From: Rikenellaceae bacterium
GTDB taxonomy: Bacteria; Bacteroidota; Bacteroidia; Bacteroidales; Rikenellaceae
Length of the DNA: 64,000 nucleotides
Assembly (NCBI GenBank): GCA_017936385.1
Contig: JAGBFQ010000035.1
Span: 31,714-95,713 of the forward strand
Direction: 5' to 3'
Within the stretch, counting starts at the first letter, position 1. Every line of letters starts with the position of its first letter. Made by a program: the position numbers and the translations under genes. Shown piece by piece: positions 24,863-35,100 of the stretch. The notes under the pieces are model-generated. The model saw nothing but the letters and a program-made list of their open reading frames with translations. It ran no database searches and was not told where the DNA came from.

Positions 24863-24937
24863 TTTCGTATATTTTATTTCATTTTTTCTCTTTTTCCTTC
24901 CATTTCGCTCCTCGGCCATCCATCTCGGTCGGAGGCG

Positions 24938-26800
24938 TTATTCTATATCCAGGTCGAGTGCCGTGCGAAGTTCAAGCCATGCGGGGTTTTGTTCACACAG
25001 ATAGTGCACCTTATCCTCGGGTTTTATCAAAATTTCGGCTCTCTGTTTATCGGCCGTAACACTCACCTCAAGTTCAATGGCGCCACGCACGTCGGCCATT
25101 TCAGCCAGCAAAGATAGTATTTCGTACTGCGAACGCAAAATTTCCTGTCGCAAATCGTCGCTACCCACCGTGATTTTCACCACATTGCCACCGACCGACA
25201 TCTCGCCAAAAGCCACACCCACGCGCTGACGCTCGGCCATCAAACGAGCCACAAAACCCTCCTTGGCCGCCATTATTTTCTGTTCCGATTCCGGGTCTAC
25301 GCGACTATCCTCGACCTCCTCGACCACTTCTGACGACACCTCGACAGCCGCACCACCCTTATTCGAGAGCAACGACATGATGGAACTGCCACCCAAACTG
25401 CCAAACATCGAACCACCCACAGTAGCCTTTGCACTCGTCACCTCGGGCTTTGCACTCGCGGCCTCTACTTGTTCTGCCACCGAGCTCTCGGTCTTCCTCT
25501 CTTCGAGCGCTTTACGTGACTCACCCGTCACTGGCTTTGCGACCTCCTTTTGTATAACCTCCTTTTGAGTTGTCAAGCCCACCGAAGAGCCTTGAGTTCC
25601 ATCGACCACCTTAGGCTCCGCCACAGGCATAACCACCTGATTACCAACCTCCGCAGACACTCTATTCAGCTCCGGCAGGGGCAGGTCGTCGTTCACATCA
25701 GAGTTTTTTTTTTGACCCATACCGCTGAGTTTCATCAGAGCGAGTTCCACGGCCAAGCGTTGGTTGGACGATGTCTTGAGTTGTCCGTCCACCGACGCCA
25801 GCAGACGAATGGCATCGAACAAAAATTCCAGTTCACACTCTGCAGCCTGTGCCATATAGTGGTCGCGCACCGAACCCGTCACTTCCAACAGATGAGCCGT
25901 CGAGGGTTGTTTGCACACCAGCAGGCTACGCATGTGAGCAGCCAGGCCCTGCAAAAACACCGACGCACCGAATCCACGCGACAAAATCTCGTCAAACAGC
26001 AACAACGCACGTGCATAATCACCACCACGCAGAGTGTCGACCACGCGGAAATAGGTCTCATAATCCAACACATTGAGCGACGCCGCCACCTCTCGATAGT
26101 TCAGTTTCGCACCGCAGAATGCCACCGCCTTGTCGAACATCGACAGCGCATCGCGCATACCGCCATCAGCCTTTGCAGCAATCAGGTTGAGCGACTCGTC
26201 GTCGTAGCTCACGCCCTCGGCCGCAGCTATCGAGCGCATATACTCCACGCCATCTTCGACGCGGATACGGTTGAAGTCAAAAATCTGACAACGCGACAGA
26301 ATCGTGGGCAGAATCTTATGTTTCTCGGTTGTCGCCAAAATGAAAATCGCATACGAAGGTGGCTCCTCCAACGTTTTGAGAAATGCGTTGAACGCCGCCG
26401 TCGACAGCATGTGCACCTCGTCGATGATGTAGACGCTGTAACGTCCGATTTGGGGCGGTACACGCACCTGGTCGGTTAGGTTTCGAATGTCATTCACCGA
26501 GTTGTTGGAAGCCGCGTCAAGTTCATGGATATTGAAGCTTCGCCCTTCGTTGAACGCCCTGCACGACTCACACTCGCCACAAGCCTCCGTACCGTTGGGT
26601 TTTTGGCAATTGATGGCCTTTGCAAAGATACGCGCACAAGTAGTCTTGCCCACGCCGCGCGGGCCACAGAAGAGATAAGCCCCTGCGAGCTGACCACGTT
26701 CAATGGCGTTCTTGAGCGTCGAGGTAATACTCCCCTGCCCCACCACCGAGGCGAAAGTTTGTGGGCGGTACTTGCGTGCCGATACAACGAAATTATCCAT
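24938..26800 (-). CDS. dnaX: DNA polymerase III subunits gamma and tau
   Basis: DnaX is the clamp-loader ATPase. The 620-residue full-length (tau) product has Walker A GPRGVGKTT (~residues 46-54), a four-Cys zinc module (CQKPNGTEACGECESC), DEVH in IIDEVHML, and the SRC sensor motif in LSRCQIF. Domain III ends near residue 360, followed by a low-complexity linker and a tau-specific tail. Exactly after domain III, at codon 363 (CAA AAA AAA AAC), there is a run of ten A. Slipping by one A in either direction leads to a stop within two to four codons, giving a gamma-like protein of 367 or 368 residues. Confidence 0.96.
   Translation of the reverse strand: MDNFVVSARKYRPQTFASVVGQGSITSTLKNAIERGQLAGAYLFCGPRGVGKTTCARIFAKAINCQKPNGTEACGECESCRAFNEGRSFNIHELDAASNNSVNDIRNLTDQVRVPPQIGRYSVYIIDEVHMLSTAAFNAFLKTLEEPPSYAIFILATTEKHKILPTILSRCQIFDFNRIRVEDGVEYMRSIAAAEGVSYDDESLNLIAAKADGGMRDALSMFDKAVAFCGAKLNYREVAASLNVLDYETYFRVVDTLRGGDYARALLLFDEILSRGFGASVFLQGLAAHMRSLLVCKQPSTAHLLEVTGSVRDHYMAQAAECELEFLFDAIRLLASVDGQLKTSSNQRLAVELALMKLSGMGQKKNSDVNDDLPLPELNRVSAEVGNQVVMPVAEPKVVDGTQGSSVGLTTQKEVIQKEVAKPVTGESRKALEERKTESSVAEQVEAASAKPEVTSAKATVGGSMFGSLGGSSIMSLLSNKGGAAVEVSSEVVEEVEDSRVDPESEQKIMAAKEGFVARLMAERQRVGVAFGEMSVGGNVVKITVGSDDLRQEILRSQYEILSLLAEMADVRGAIELEVSVTADKQRAEILIKPEDKVHYLCEQNPAWLELRTALDLDIE
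25704..25713 (-). other. Ten-A slippery run within dnaX
   Basis: On the coding strand the sequence is GGTC followed by ten A and CTCTGATGTGA. One added A brings TGA after CTC. One lost A brings TGA after ACT CTG ATG. Either event trims the protein right after the clamp-loader core. Confidence 0.75.
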
Positions 26801-26830
26801 ATCTGACCTATGTGTTTGTCAATGATTCTA

Positions 26831-26861
26831 CAAAGGTAAAAGTTTTTTTGGAAACCGCAAA
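26831..26861 (-). promoter_or_regulatory. Promoter of dnaX
   Basis: On the minus strand TTTG (26858-26861) and TACCTTTG (26831-26838) are spaced by 19 bases, 30 bases upstream of the start codon. Confidence 0.75.
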
Positions 26862-26924
26862 GGTCGCGCGGTCGGAGGCGTTTTTAATTTTTTTTATTTT
26901 TTTATTAAAATATTTTACTAAACA

Positions 26925-26956
26925 CTTGCACGGTTCAAAAATTCGCCTTATCTTTG
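26925..26956 (+). promoter_or_regulatory. Promoter of a candidate small RNA
   Basis: CTTG (26925-26928) and TATCTTTG (26949-26956) with a 20-base spacer, on the plus strand, with no coding sequence downstream. Confidence 0.6.
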
Positions 26957-26962
26957 TCGTCG

Positions 26963-27049
26963 AAATTCAAAGTTTCATAAAGGTTAGTAGTTTTAGGTTA
27001 GTGAAGGAAATCGTGTACGGGGCAACCCGTAGCCGATTTTCTTTTTTTT
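26963..27049 (+). ncRNA. Candidate small RNA (~87 nt)
   Basis: A consensus promoter is followed by ~45 unstructured bases rich in GTTAGT repeats, then a strong hairpin and eight T. The hairpin (27006-27041) has an outer stem GGAAATCG/CGATTTTC, a 2x2 internal loop, and an inner stem TACGGG/CCCGTA closed by a GCAA tetraloop of the stable GNRA type. No ORF of note lies inside or downstream. This looks like an independently transcribed sRNA rather than a leader. I cannot assign it to a known RNA family by eye. Confidence 0.5.
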
Positions 27050-27130
27050 AAGACTCTTCATAAGTTCGAGATGCTATAATCCATCCAACTTTACATATAT
27101 AGGGTAAAATTTACCCAAACTTAAAATCAA

Positions 27131-27166
27131 GGGGCGTGTCCAACAAGTTTTTGGACACGCCCTTTT
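27131..27166. terminator. Orphan terminator hairpin
   Basis: GGGCGTGTCCAA pairs with TTGGACACGCCC around AC-AAGTT, followed by TTTT. No gene ends here. Its core is nearly identical to the hairpin at 11325. Confidence 0.7.
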
Positions 27167-27443
27167 CTGTCGGAAGTTGTATAATAAGAGGGATTTAAGG
27201 CTTGCAAAGCCCCCAAAAGCGCAGCTTACTAAAGCCTAAATGAGCATTTTGAGGGCGAGCGTAACGAAGAAATCTCCTTGTTAGACAACTTCAACTCTTC
27301 GTTGGCGGCATACAGCACTATTAATCAACCGTTTTCAGTGTCTTGCATTACAGTCTCATTAATCTGCCGACTCACTCACAATTCACATTCTCACACTTTT
27401 AACACCTCTCTCCACTCCTCACTCATCTCCAGACTCTCACCCT

Positions 27444-27572
27444 CACACTCTTCGCTCCCTTCCGTCGCCACCACTCCCCTCACCCACACACTCTTCGCTC
27501 CCTTCCGTCGCCACCACTCCCCTCACCCACACACTCTTCGCTCCCTTCCGTCGCCTCCCCTCCCCTCACCCC
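27444..27572. repeat. 43-bp tandem repeat, three copies, pyrimidine-rich
   Basis: Units begin with CACACTCTTCGCTCCCTTCC at 27444, 27487 and 27530. Units 1 and 2 are almost identical; unit 3 diverges after about 30 bases (CGCCTCCCC). The plus strand is nearly all pyrimidine with interspersed A, so the minus strand is strongly purine-rich. There are no spacers and no dyad, so it is not a CRISPR. Confidence 0.85.
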
Positions 27573-27574
27573 CT

Positions 27575-27613
27575 AAAAAAATCCGCCCCCGAATCTTATG
27601 ATTCGAGAGCGGA
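27575..27613 (-). terminator. Terminator of the SusC/D operon
   Basis: On the minus strand TCCGC ... GCGGA and GAATC/GATTC form a stepped hairpin with a 4-base loop, followed by TTTTTTT. Confidence 0.8.
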
Positions 27614-27653
27614 CTCTCCTTTCAGGCACTCTTACAAGCACCCTTGCGTTGAC

Positions 27654-28457
27654 TTATTCCTCTTCCTCTTTTACCAACAGGTAAGAGAAGGTGTAATCCC
27701 AAGTAAATTGGTCATCCATAACAACGTTCTCCGACGACAGACCGTTCTTAACAATGGGTTTCATGCCAATGTGAACAGCTACGTCAAAACGAGCTTGGTT
27801 GTCAGTGAATTTGAGTTTACCGGGGCAGAACGTATAACTTGTCACGTTTTGTTTACCATTTACAGTAGGCAGACCTACATTGTCCTCGCTGTAAACAACC
27901 TCACCATCTTGGAATACCTCAAAGGCCAGGTCGCCGGTCCACATGTACTGACCGCTATCCGAAAGTTTGTTGATACGCAGTTTAATCGAGTCAACGCCCG
28001 ACGAACTGTCAATCGAACCCTCAATCGAAGGACCAATCAGAGTTTTCAAACTCTCGATAGTCTTGTTCAGAACTACCACCGAGTCTGCGATACTCTTATT
28101 GTTGTCTACATCCAAGGTGTACACTTTGTAGGTGTAAGCCATATCGTATTTCAGACCCGAGATTACAACCGAATCCAACTCGAGTTTACTGTTCTCTGCA
28201 TTGAATGCGTCATCCGAGAACCAAGTCATTACGCTATCCTCGAAGCAGTAGTACTCGATAAAGATTTTTTTCGATTTGTAGTCACTCGGATTGTCCCAGG
28301 CCACGTAAGCAGTACCGATACCAGGGTATCCACGCACATTGCTAACCTTACCCGAGTAAATATCCTCATTACGATATTTAATGTGCGTATCGTTCATTTG
28401 GCTGCACGAAGCAAGACCAAGAACGGCAACACTCAACATCAATAAATATTTTTTCAT
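27654..28457 (-). CDS. DUF4998-type surface lipoprotein of the Sus operon
   Basis: The 267-residue lipoprotein has signal peptide and lipobox MKKYLLMLSVAVLGLASC. The N-terminal half (QMNDTHIKYRNEDIYSGK, VRGYPGIGTAYVAWDNPS) resembles the DUF4998 domain found in Sus-like loci; fibronectin-like strands follow. Such lipoproteins are thought to sit on the cell surface and help bind the glycan. It is the last of four cotranscribed genes, 30 bases after the DUF4959/DUF5000 gene, and is followed by a terminator. Confidence 0.75.
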   Translation of the reverse strand: MKKYLLMLSVAVLGLASCSQMNDTHIKYRNEDIYSGKVSNVRGYPGIGTAYVAWDNPSDYKSKKIFIEYYCFEDSVMTWFSDDAFNAENSKLELDSVVISGLKYDMAYTYKVYTLDVDNNKSIADSVVVLNKTIESLKTLIGPSIEGSIDSSSGVDSIKLRINKLSDSGQYMWTGDLAFEVFQDGEVVYSEDNVGLPTVNGKQNVTSYTFCPGKLKFTDNQARFDVAVHIGMKPIVKNGLSSENVVMDDQFTWDYTFSYLLVKEEEE

Positions 28458-28487
28458 AGTTGTTTTACTCTTTTAATCGGTTAATAA

Positions 28488-30065
28488 CTACTCTTCAGCA
28501 CCAACATAGCTGTCTTGACCATAGAAGGTAATCTCTGCCATCTTAGCCTCATAAGGTGCTCCGGCAACAACTTTACCATCAGCAGGTTTGGTTGTCAGAG
28601 CATTCCAAGCTTGACCGGTATAATAGAGACCGGTGCTTTCAGAGTACCAGTACCAGGTATTCTCTTTACCCTTATCGAAAGGCTCAATACCTTTGAAACG
28701 GATGTAACGATAGGGTTTCGACAATTGGGGAACACCATCCTCGTCTGCAGGCAGAACATCGAAAGTGTGACCGTTCACGAACAAAGTCATTTGGTCTGTC
28801 TCGTTCAGAGGTTTCTCGATAGTGTAAGTACCAATCAATTCCCAACCATCCAACAGATTAGCCTCTTCACCGCCATCAGCGCGACCATAGAGTTGGAACA
28901 CTTTGGTACCGCATTTGCCATAAATTGCACCGCCGTCCCAAGCTTGGTGTACGGTTACACGCGAAAGCTCAACATCACGACCCAGGTCGATAAAGTAGCT
29001 GTAAGGATAAGCCCAGTAGCCGGCTACACCACTTTGACGAATCGAACCGGTGTAGAAGTGGCTCTGAGGATTCACCTCGTCATTTGCCTTACTGTTCTCG
29101 TTCTCAGTGATACCGTCCCAGAAGTTCTTGATTTTACCCGACGAGAAGTTCTCAACGGCATTACGCAAACTATCTTTGGTGAAGGCTGCCTCATACGACG
29201 AACCTACTTTGGGAGCCATGGCCTTAACATCGTATTGGTCGCCATACAGACGGTCGTTCGACAAGAAAGACCACAGACGGGGGTCTTCGGTGTACTCGCC
29301 GGCCTCGAAGTCCGAAGGTTTACCGATAATCTTCTCATCCGAAAGAGTAGGTACGTAGAACGGGCCTACAATGTCCGACTTGTTGCCGTAGCTGTCGGTT
29401 ACATATACGGTCACGTTGTAGGCACCACCGGGGATGTTGTCGATGATAATCGATTTCAAGCTATCCTCCGAGGTAATCGCATAAACCTTGTTCACCTTAG
29501 GAGTGGTCAAGTTCTCCAAATACTCCAACTCAGCGCAAACGTCCAAGTTTTTACCTTGGGGGTTTTTGCAAGTAAGAACCATCGACGAGAAGCTGGGTGC
29601 CATCTCAACAGTTTGTGCAACAACATCTACGCTCGGGCCTTGCGATTGAGCATAAGTTTCGTAAGGTTTCGACTCGCTACCTGCACGGCTAACCGAATAA
29701 AGTTTAATCGGATACTCGTACAACTCCGTGTCGGGGTTGTAATAATCAACATTCGAACCAAAGCCCTCGAGCACCAAAGTATCCGAGTAAACGCTCATGG
29801 TCTTGTAGATAGTGGTACCATTGTCCACTTTGTACTCAGCCTTTACATAGAGCATGTTCGACTCTTCGGGCAGCGATTTGAAGATGATGTGATACTCACC
29901 GGGAGCCACTACGCAGGCTTCACGGTTAATCATATCTTCGGTAATCTCCGAAGGAGGAGTATCGGTGTCCGACATGGTGTTTCCTTCCACAGGTTGGAAA
30001 CACGCAGTCACCGACATTGCCAAAGCCACCAGCGAAGCTGCAATATATGATTTATTGATTTTCAT
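28488..30065 (-). CDS. DUF4959/DUF5126/DUF5000 lipoprotein of the Sus operon
   Basis: The 525-residue lipoprotein carries a signal peptide ending ALAMSVTAC. An N-terminal fibronectin-like region (to ~residue 115) and a second such region (~120-240) are followed by a C-terminal F5/8-type-C-like (discoidin) domain (~260-515) with WDGITENENS, YFIDLGRDVELSRVTVHQ and YRYIRFKGIEP. This matches the DUF4959-DUF5126-DUF5000 architecture of Bacteroidetes glycan-binding lipoproteins, though domain borders are estimates. It is encoded between susD (51-base gap) and the DUF4998 gene. Confidence 0.8.
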   Translation of the reverse strand: MKINKSYIAASLVALAMSVTACFQPVEGNTMSDTDTPPSEITEDMINREACVVAPGEYHIIFKSLPEESNMLYVKAEYKVDNGTTIYKTMSVYSDTLVLEGFGSNVDYYNPDTELYEYPIKLYSVSRAGSESKPYETYAQSQGPSVDVVAQTVEMAPSFSSMVLTCKNPQGKNLDVCAELEYLENLTTPKVNKVYAITSEDSLKSIIIDNIPGGAYNVTVYVTDSYGNKSDIVGPFYVPTLSDEKIIGKPSDFEAGEYTEDPRLWSFLSNDRLYGDQYDVKAMAPKVGSSYEAAFTKDSLRNAVENFSSGKIKNFWDGITENENSKANDEVNPQSHFYTGSIRQSGVAGYWAYPYSYFIDLGRDVELSRVTVHQAWDGGAIYGKCGTKVFQLYGRADGGEEANLLDGWELIGTYTIEKPLNETDQMTLFVNGHTFDVLPADEDGVPQLSKPYRYIRFKGIEPFDKGKENTWYWYSESTGLYYTGQAWNALTTKPADGKVVAGAPYEAKMAEITFYGQDSYVGAEE

Positions 30066-30116
30066 AGCTATTTACTGTTTTTTTAACTTTTGTAAATTCC
30101 TACGTGGTTCTTAATT

Positions 30117-32153
30117 CTACCACCAGGGGTTCTGTACCAGACGGGGGTTCTTGTCCAGCTCGCCCGAAGGCAGAGGCCACAAGTAGTTCTTGTTCGACCA
30201 CTGTTTTTGGAAGAGGTTTTTCACTTGATAGAAAGTGTTGGCACGGCTACCTTGGTAATTCCAACCGCGGATAGGCGAGTTGAAGTACTTGTCACCCTCC
30301 AACCAACGAACTACATCAAAGTAACGGTGACCCTCAAATGCCAACTCCACGCGACGCTCCCATTTAATCATCTCAAGAACGTCAGCCTTGTTGCTTGCAT
30401 CCTTACCAGCGATAGCAACCCACGAATCAGCTACGGTGGGGATACCGGCACGAACACGAACTTTGTTGATATAATCAACAGCTGTTTGAGTCTCGCCCAG
30501 ATTTGCACAAGCCTCAGCATACATCAGGTAGAGGTCGGCCAAACGAATCAGCGGGAAGGGATACATCACAACGTTAGCTGCGTAACGGTTCTTCGATGCG
30601 GGGTTCACAAACTTCTTGACACCAAAACCGCTTTGAATAATATCATACTCCGACGAACCTTTAATTGCAGTACCGCCACCAGGACCCGAAACGTCACCAA
30701 ACAACATCGAGGTCAAAGGAATCAAACGGTTGTAGTCACGATAGCAACCACGGTCAACTACAAGCCAAGCGTAGAAACGAGGCTCACGGTTCAAGTGAAG
30801 AACTGCGGTTTGTTGACCTGCAGCCATGTAGCTGAGGTGATAGTTGTCGCTGGGAACCTTGGTCAGACCATAACGGCCAACGTAGTCATACGTGGGGTCA
30901 ACGTCAATGGGCAGACCGTTCTTGGTGTAGAATGCCTCAGCCATCTCCATCGAAGCGCCCAACCAACCGAATGCATAACCCGACTCGGTGTTACCATCAT
31001 CATTGTAGTAGTTACCCGACACGTCGGTCAAGTCACCGGTACGAATCTGAGTTGCAGTTTGTATGGTATAGCTACCCGAGAAGTTACGGTTGCTACCACT
31101 ACCCCAAATCAGCTCCTTGTTGGTCGATGCGTTGGGGTCTACGATGCAATAACGCAACGAATAGCAGTTCTTGATAATCTCGCTATAAGTAGGCATGGTC
31201 TCATCCCAATACTCAACATCATAGTCATTGGGTTTACCGGGACCGTTCAGCTCATAATCATACAGCTCACGAGCACCTACTGTCTCAGCATAGTCAATAG
31301 CATCTTTGATAGCGGTTTGAGCGTCTTTCCAACGTTTCTCCCAAACCTCGTCACCCTCATAGTGGTCGGCATCAATCAGCAGAGTACCATCGCTGTCGCG
31401 GAAATCGGTGTACATGTTGTTACCGTTAAAAATGGGGCTGGCTTTGAGCAACAGAACCTTAGCTTTGATGGCTCTGGTAATCACCTTATCCAGCAACAAG
31501 TTCTCGGTAATAGCGTTACGACGGCTTTCGGTGAAGTCTTTAACTGCCAAAGCAGCATCCAACTCTTTTACAATCCAGTCGAAGCAGTACTCCAAAGTCT
31601 CACGTTTTGCACGCATATCCTCTACATCCGAGCTAAGGTCGATAACCTTGTCATAAACCAAGATAGGACCGTAGCATTGTACCAAGAAGAAGTGGTAGTA
31701 TGCTCGAAGAACTTTAACTTGAGCAATCCAGTCGTTAATCATCTTCTGAGGAACACCAACGCAGTTGTGAATGTTCTCCAAGAATACATTACAATAACGG
31801 ATACCCTCATAGAGGTTTTGTGCGCTACCGCTACCATTCCAGTAGCTGAGCGACACGTTTGTAGCAGATTGCAGACCACGAACCAACCACAGACCACGGC
31901 ACGAACCACCGGTGGTGAAGGTTGCATTCACGTTGGGGCAGCAGTATTCGTCACCTGCCAAAGTTATACTTCCGTGTACGTAAGCATAATCAGGCATATA
32001 CTCATAGCACTTACCAAGCGCTTGACGAACACCGGCCTGTGTCGTAAATTTACTCGAAATCTCGACAACGCCGTCGGGTACCACATCGAGGTAGTTACAA
32101 CTCGAAATAGTGGCCGCCAGCAATACCATTAATATATATTTAACTCTTTTCAT
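30117..32153 (-). CDS. RagB/SusD family nutrient uptake lipoprotein
   Basis: SusD-like proteins are alpha-helical, TPR-containing lipoproteins that cap the SusC channel and bind the substrate. The 678-residue protein begins MKRVKYILMVLLAATISSC (lipobox SSC). It contains YCNVFLENIHNC, QVKVLRAYYHFFLVQCYGPI, PLIRLADLYLMYAEACANLG, and the end motif KWERRVELAFEGHRYFDVVRW, all characteristic. It is 16 bases downstream of the susC-like gene. The substrate cannot be told from sequence. Confidence 0.95.
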   Translation of the reverse strand: MKRVKYILMVLLAATISSCNYLDVVPDGVVEISSKFTTQAGVRQALGKCYEYMPDYAYVHGSITLAGDEYCCPNVNATFTTGGSCRGLWLVRGLQSATNVSLSYWNGSGSAQNLYEGIRYCNVFLENIHNCVGVPQKMINDWIAQVKVLRAYYHFFLVQCYGPILVYDKVIDLSSDVEDMRAKRETLEYCFDWIVKELDAALAVKDFTESRRNAITENLLLDKVITRAIKAKVLLLKASPIFNGNNMYTDFRDSDGTLLIDADHYEGDEVWEKRWKDAQTAIKDAIDYAETVGARELYDYELNGPGKPNDYDVEYWDETMPTYSEIIKNCYSLRYCIVDPNASTNKELIWGSGSNRNFSGSYTIQTATQIRTGDLTDVSGNYYNDDGNTESGYAFGWLGASMEMAEAFYTKNGLPIDVDPTYDYVGRYGLTKVPSDNYHLSYMAAGQQTAVLHLNREPRFYAWLVVDRGCYRDYNRLIPLTSMLFGDVSGPGGGTAIKGSSEYDIIQSGFGVKKFVNPASKNRYAANVVMYPFPLIRLADLYLMYAEACANLGETQTAVDYINKVRVRAGIPTVADSWVAIAGKDASNKADVLEMIKWERRVELAFEGHRYFDVVRWLEGDKYFNSPIRGWNYQGSRANTFYQVKNLFQKQWSNKNYLWPLPSGELDKNPRLVQNPWW

Positions 32154-32169
32154 ATTCTTCTAAACTTTT

Positions 32170-35100
32170 TTAGAATTGTACTTGCAAACCAATCGAGTAA
32201 ACACGTTGCAGGGGGTAACCCAGACCGTTCGAACCCATCTCGGGGTCCCACAACTTGAAGCCCGACAATACAAACAAGTTCGAACCTTGTGCGTAAACAC
32301 GGAACTGTTTGATAGGAGTCTTTTTCAGAATCTTAGGAGCAATCGAGTAACCCAACTCCACAGATTTCAGACGGAGGAACGACGAGTTACGCAACCACCA
32401 TGTCGAGTTCGAAACCATGTTGTTGGTAGCGGTACCGGTCGAAAGACGAGGCCAGAAGGCGTGAGCAACAGGGTTGTTGGGCGACCAGTGGCTGTCAGCA
32501 ATATATTGCAAACAGTTGCGGTAGCCTGCGAAAGGAACGATGTCACCCGGGCTGATGAAGAACGAGCCACGACCTTGACCTTGGAAGAAGAACGACAAGT
32601 CAAACGATTTGTAACCTCCCGAAAGACCGAAACCGTAGTTGATTTCAGGCGAGTAGGTCGGGAAACCGAGAGCTACTTGGTCATTGCTGTTTACAATACC
32701 GTCACCGTTAATATCCTTGTATTTGATATCACCAGCTTGAACAACGGCTGCGTCAGCTACCTCTTGTTTAGGCGAGTTGGCTACGTCAGCTGCGTCAATG
32801 AACAGACGCTCTGCAATGTAACCCCACGATTGAGCGGCAGGATAACCTACGCGGCTCAAGTGTTTCAGGCTCTCTTTGTATGCAGGTTCGTCCTTCTCGG
32901 TAACCTCACTCTTTGCATAGGTGAAGTTGAAACGACCGCTGATGAATGCGTCTTTATTGAACGAGTAGTTGATATCAACCGAAGCGTCCACACCGTGCGA
33001 TTTTGCAGCACCTACGTTACCATACAGGTCGTTACCCGACAGACCGGTCGATGCAGGAATCGAAGTACGTTGTTGGTAGATACCCGAACGTTTCTCGGTA
33101 AAGTACTCAACCATGATGTCAACAGCGTTGAACAGGCTCATATCGAAACCGATGTTTTGTTTGGTAGCAACCTCCCAAGTAATGGTTTCGTTAGCCATAC
33201 GCTCAATGTTGTACGAACCGTAGTGCGAAGTACCGAGCGAGTTTGCGGTATAACCCGAACCACCACCGGTAATGCTCGACAAGAACATGAAACGGTCAGA
33301 CTCCGAAGCAATGTTGTCATTACCTACAGTACCCCACGAATAGCGCAGTTTCAACTTATTGATATAGCGCGAAACGGGTTGCCAGAAGTCCTCGTTCGAA
33401 ATCATGTAACCAACACCCACCGACGGGAACAGACCCCAACGATATTTCTCGGCAAATTTCTCCGAACCGTTGTAAGTCAACGAACCCTCGACCATGTAAC
33501 GGCCTTTGTATGCGTAAGTTGCACGGAAGCGGATACCTTGGTTACGCGAAGGAAGAGCGGCTTGAATAGTACGGATATCGCTGGTACCCGACTTCTTGTT
33601 CTCCTCTTGAGTGTAGAGCAACACGGCGTTAACCTCGTGTGCATCTTTGAAAGTGCGGCTATAAGTTACACCTGCCTCGAAATAGAGTTTCGAAGTGGTC
33701 TCACGAGTGGTCGAAGCATCACCAAGAGTGGTATTACCGTCGCCACCTACCTGCATCAGGCTGTACTTGTTCTCGAACTCATCAAACTCATCCAGAGTGT
33801 AGTACCAGGGCGAGTAGCTACGACGGCTCTCATAAGCCGAGTAGTTTTTGATGTTAACCTTAGCGTGAGCTGCCAAACCGGGAGTCACGAATTTCAGGTC
33901 TTGGTTCAAGGTAAACATCGAGATGATGGTGTTGTTGAAACCATCTTTATAACCTTTCACCATCTCAGCATAGGGGTTGGTCATGCTGCCGGCAAGGTCC
34001 TTACCGAAGAGTACGCGACCGGGCATCGATTTGAGCTCATCGGCGTTATCGCCAAAGAGGTATTCGGTCGAGTAGTATTTCGGGAACTCGATGGGGTTAC
34101 CACGCCATACATTATTAAATACAACGGTTGCGTCACTTGCATTCGAGTCCGAACCCTCACCGGTACCGGCCGAGTTGTTAGGACCGCCGTAGTTTTTGAA
34201 CACCGACTGCATGTTAACCTCCAATTTGGTGGTCTTGGTAATGTTCACATTAACCTTTGCAGTGATGTTGAAACGGTCTACTTGAACGTTGTTTTTGAAG
34301 TTGTTCAGACGGTTGTTTTTCAAGACACCATTTTCGTTTACATAAGTACCCGAAACATAGTAGTTTACAACCTTACCACCACCACTCACGTTCACGGTGA
34401 AACGCATGTTGTAAGCAAAGTTCTCAAACATCTCGTTATACCAGTCTACGTTAGGATAAGCGTAGGGGTTAACGTTGTTACGAGTGTTCAGAATTTTCTG
34501 TGCGGTGTAGCGAGGAGCTTTACCGGGGAAGTCGTTGGTATAAGCCTCGTTGTAGAGTTGCATATAAGTTACACCGTCAACAGCATCAGGAATTTGAGTA
34601 GGGGTCGAGAACATCGACTCGTGACGGAAGAACACTTTTGCTGGACCCTCACGACCACGTTTGGTGGTCACCGAGATTACACCGTTTGCACCTTTCGAAC
34701 CGTAAAGTGCAGCAGCGGTTGCGTCCTTCAGAATTACGAATTGCTCGATGTTATCCGACTCAACAGCCGCAAGGTCATCGGTCGAAATCTCGAAACCGTC
34801 CAACAGAATCAGAGGGTCTTGCGAGTAACCGAACGAGGTTACACCACGCACGAAGAACTTGGCGTTATCGGCGCCAGGCTCACCACTCTGTTGGTACGAA
34901 ATAAGACCTGCCATACGACCGGCAAGAGCCGAGGTAAGGTTACCCGAAGGTACTTTCAGGTCTTTGGGGCTCACCGCTGTAATAGAGGCGACCACCGATT
35001 CTTTCTTTTGGGTACCGAACGCAACGACGGTAACCTCTTCCATTGCAGATGCTTGCGAAACCATGGTAACTTCGATGTAGTTTTTGTCACCTACTTCGAC

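Larger units (their letters stand above)
26862..27653. other. Non-coding stretch between dnaX and the SusC/D operon
   Basis: No convincing gene is present in this region of about 790 bases. In order it holds a T-rich tract (26870-26905), a plus-strand promoter with a candidate small RNA ending at 27049, and the palindrome GGGTAAAATTTACCC (27102-27116). Then come an orphan terminator (27131-27166), a non-repetitive segment of unknown origin (27170-27440), a 43-bp tandem repeat (27444-27572) and the minus-strand terminator of the Sus operon (27575-27613). Confidence 0.8.

Noticed and set aside
24863..24937. T-box or tRNA-type riboswitch upstream of tyrS
   Set aside because: Only 75 bases separate tyrS from dnaX, too short for a T-box. 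No specifier loop or terminator is seen.
27444..27572. CRISPR array
   Set aside because: Repeat units are contiguous with no unique spacers, no dyad symmetry and no cas genes.
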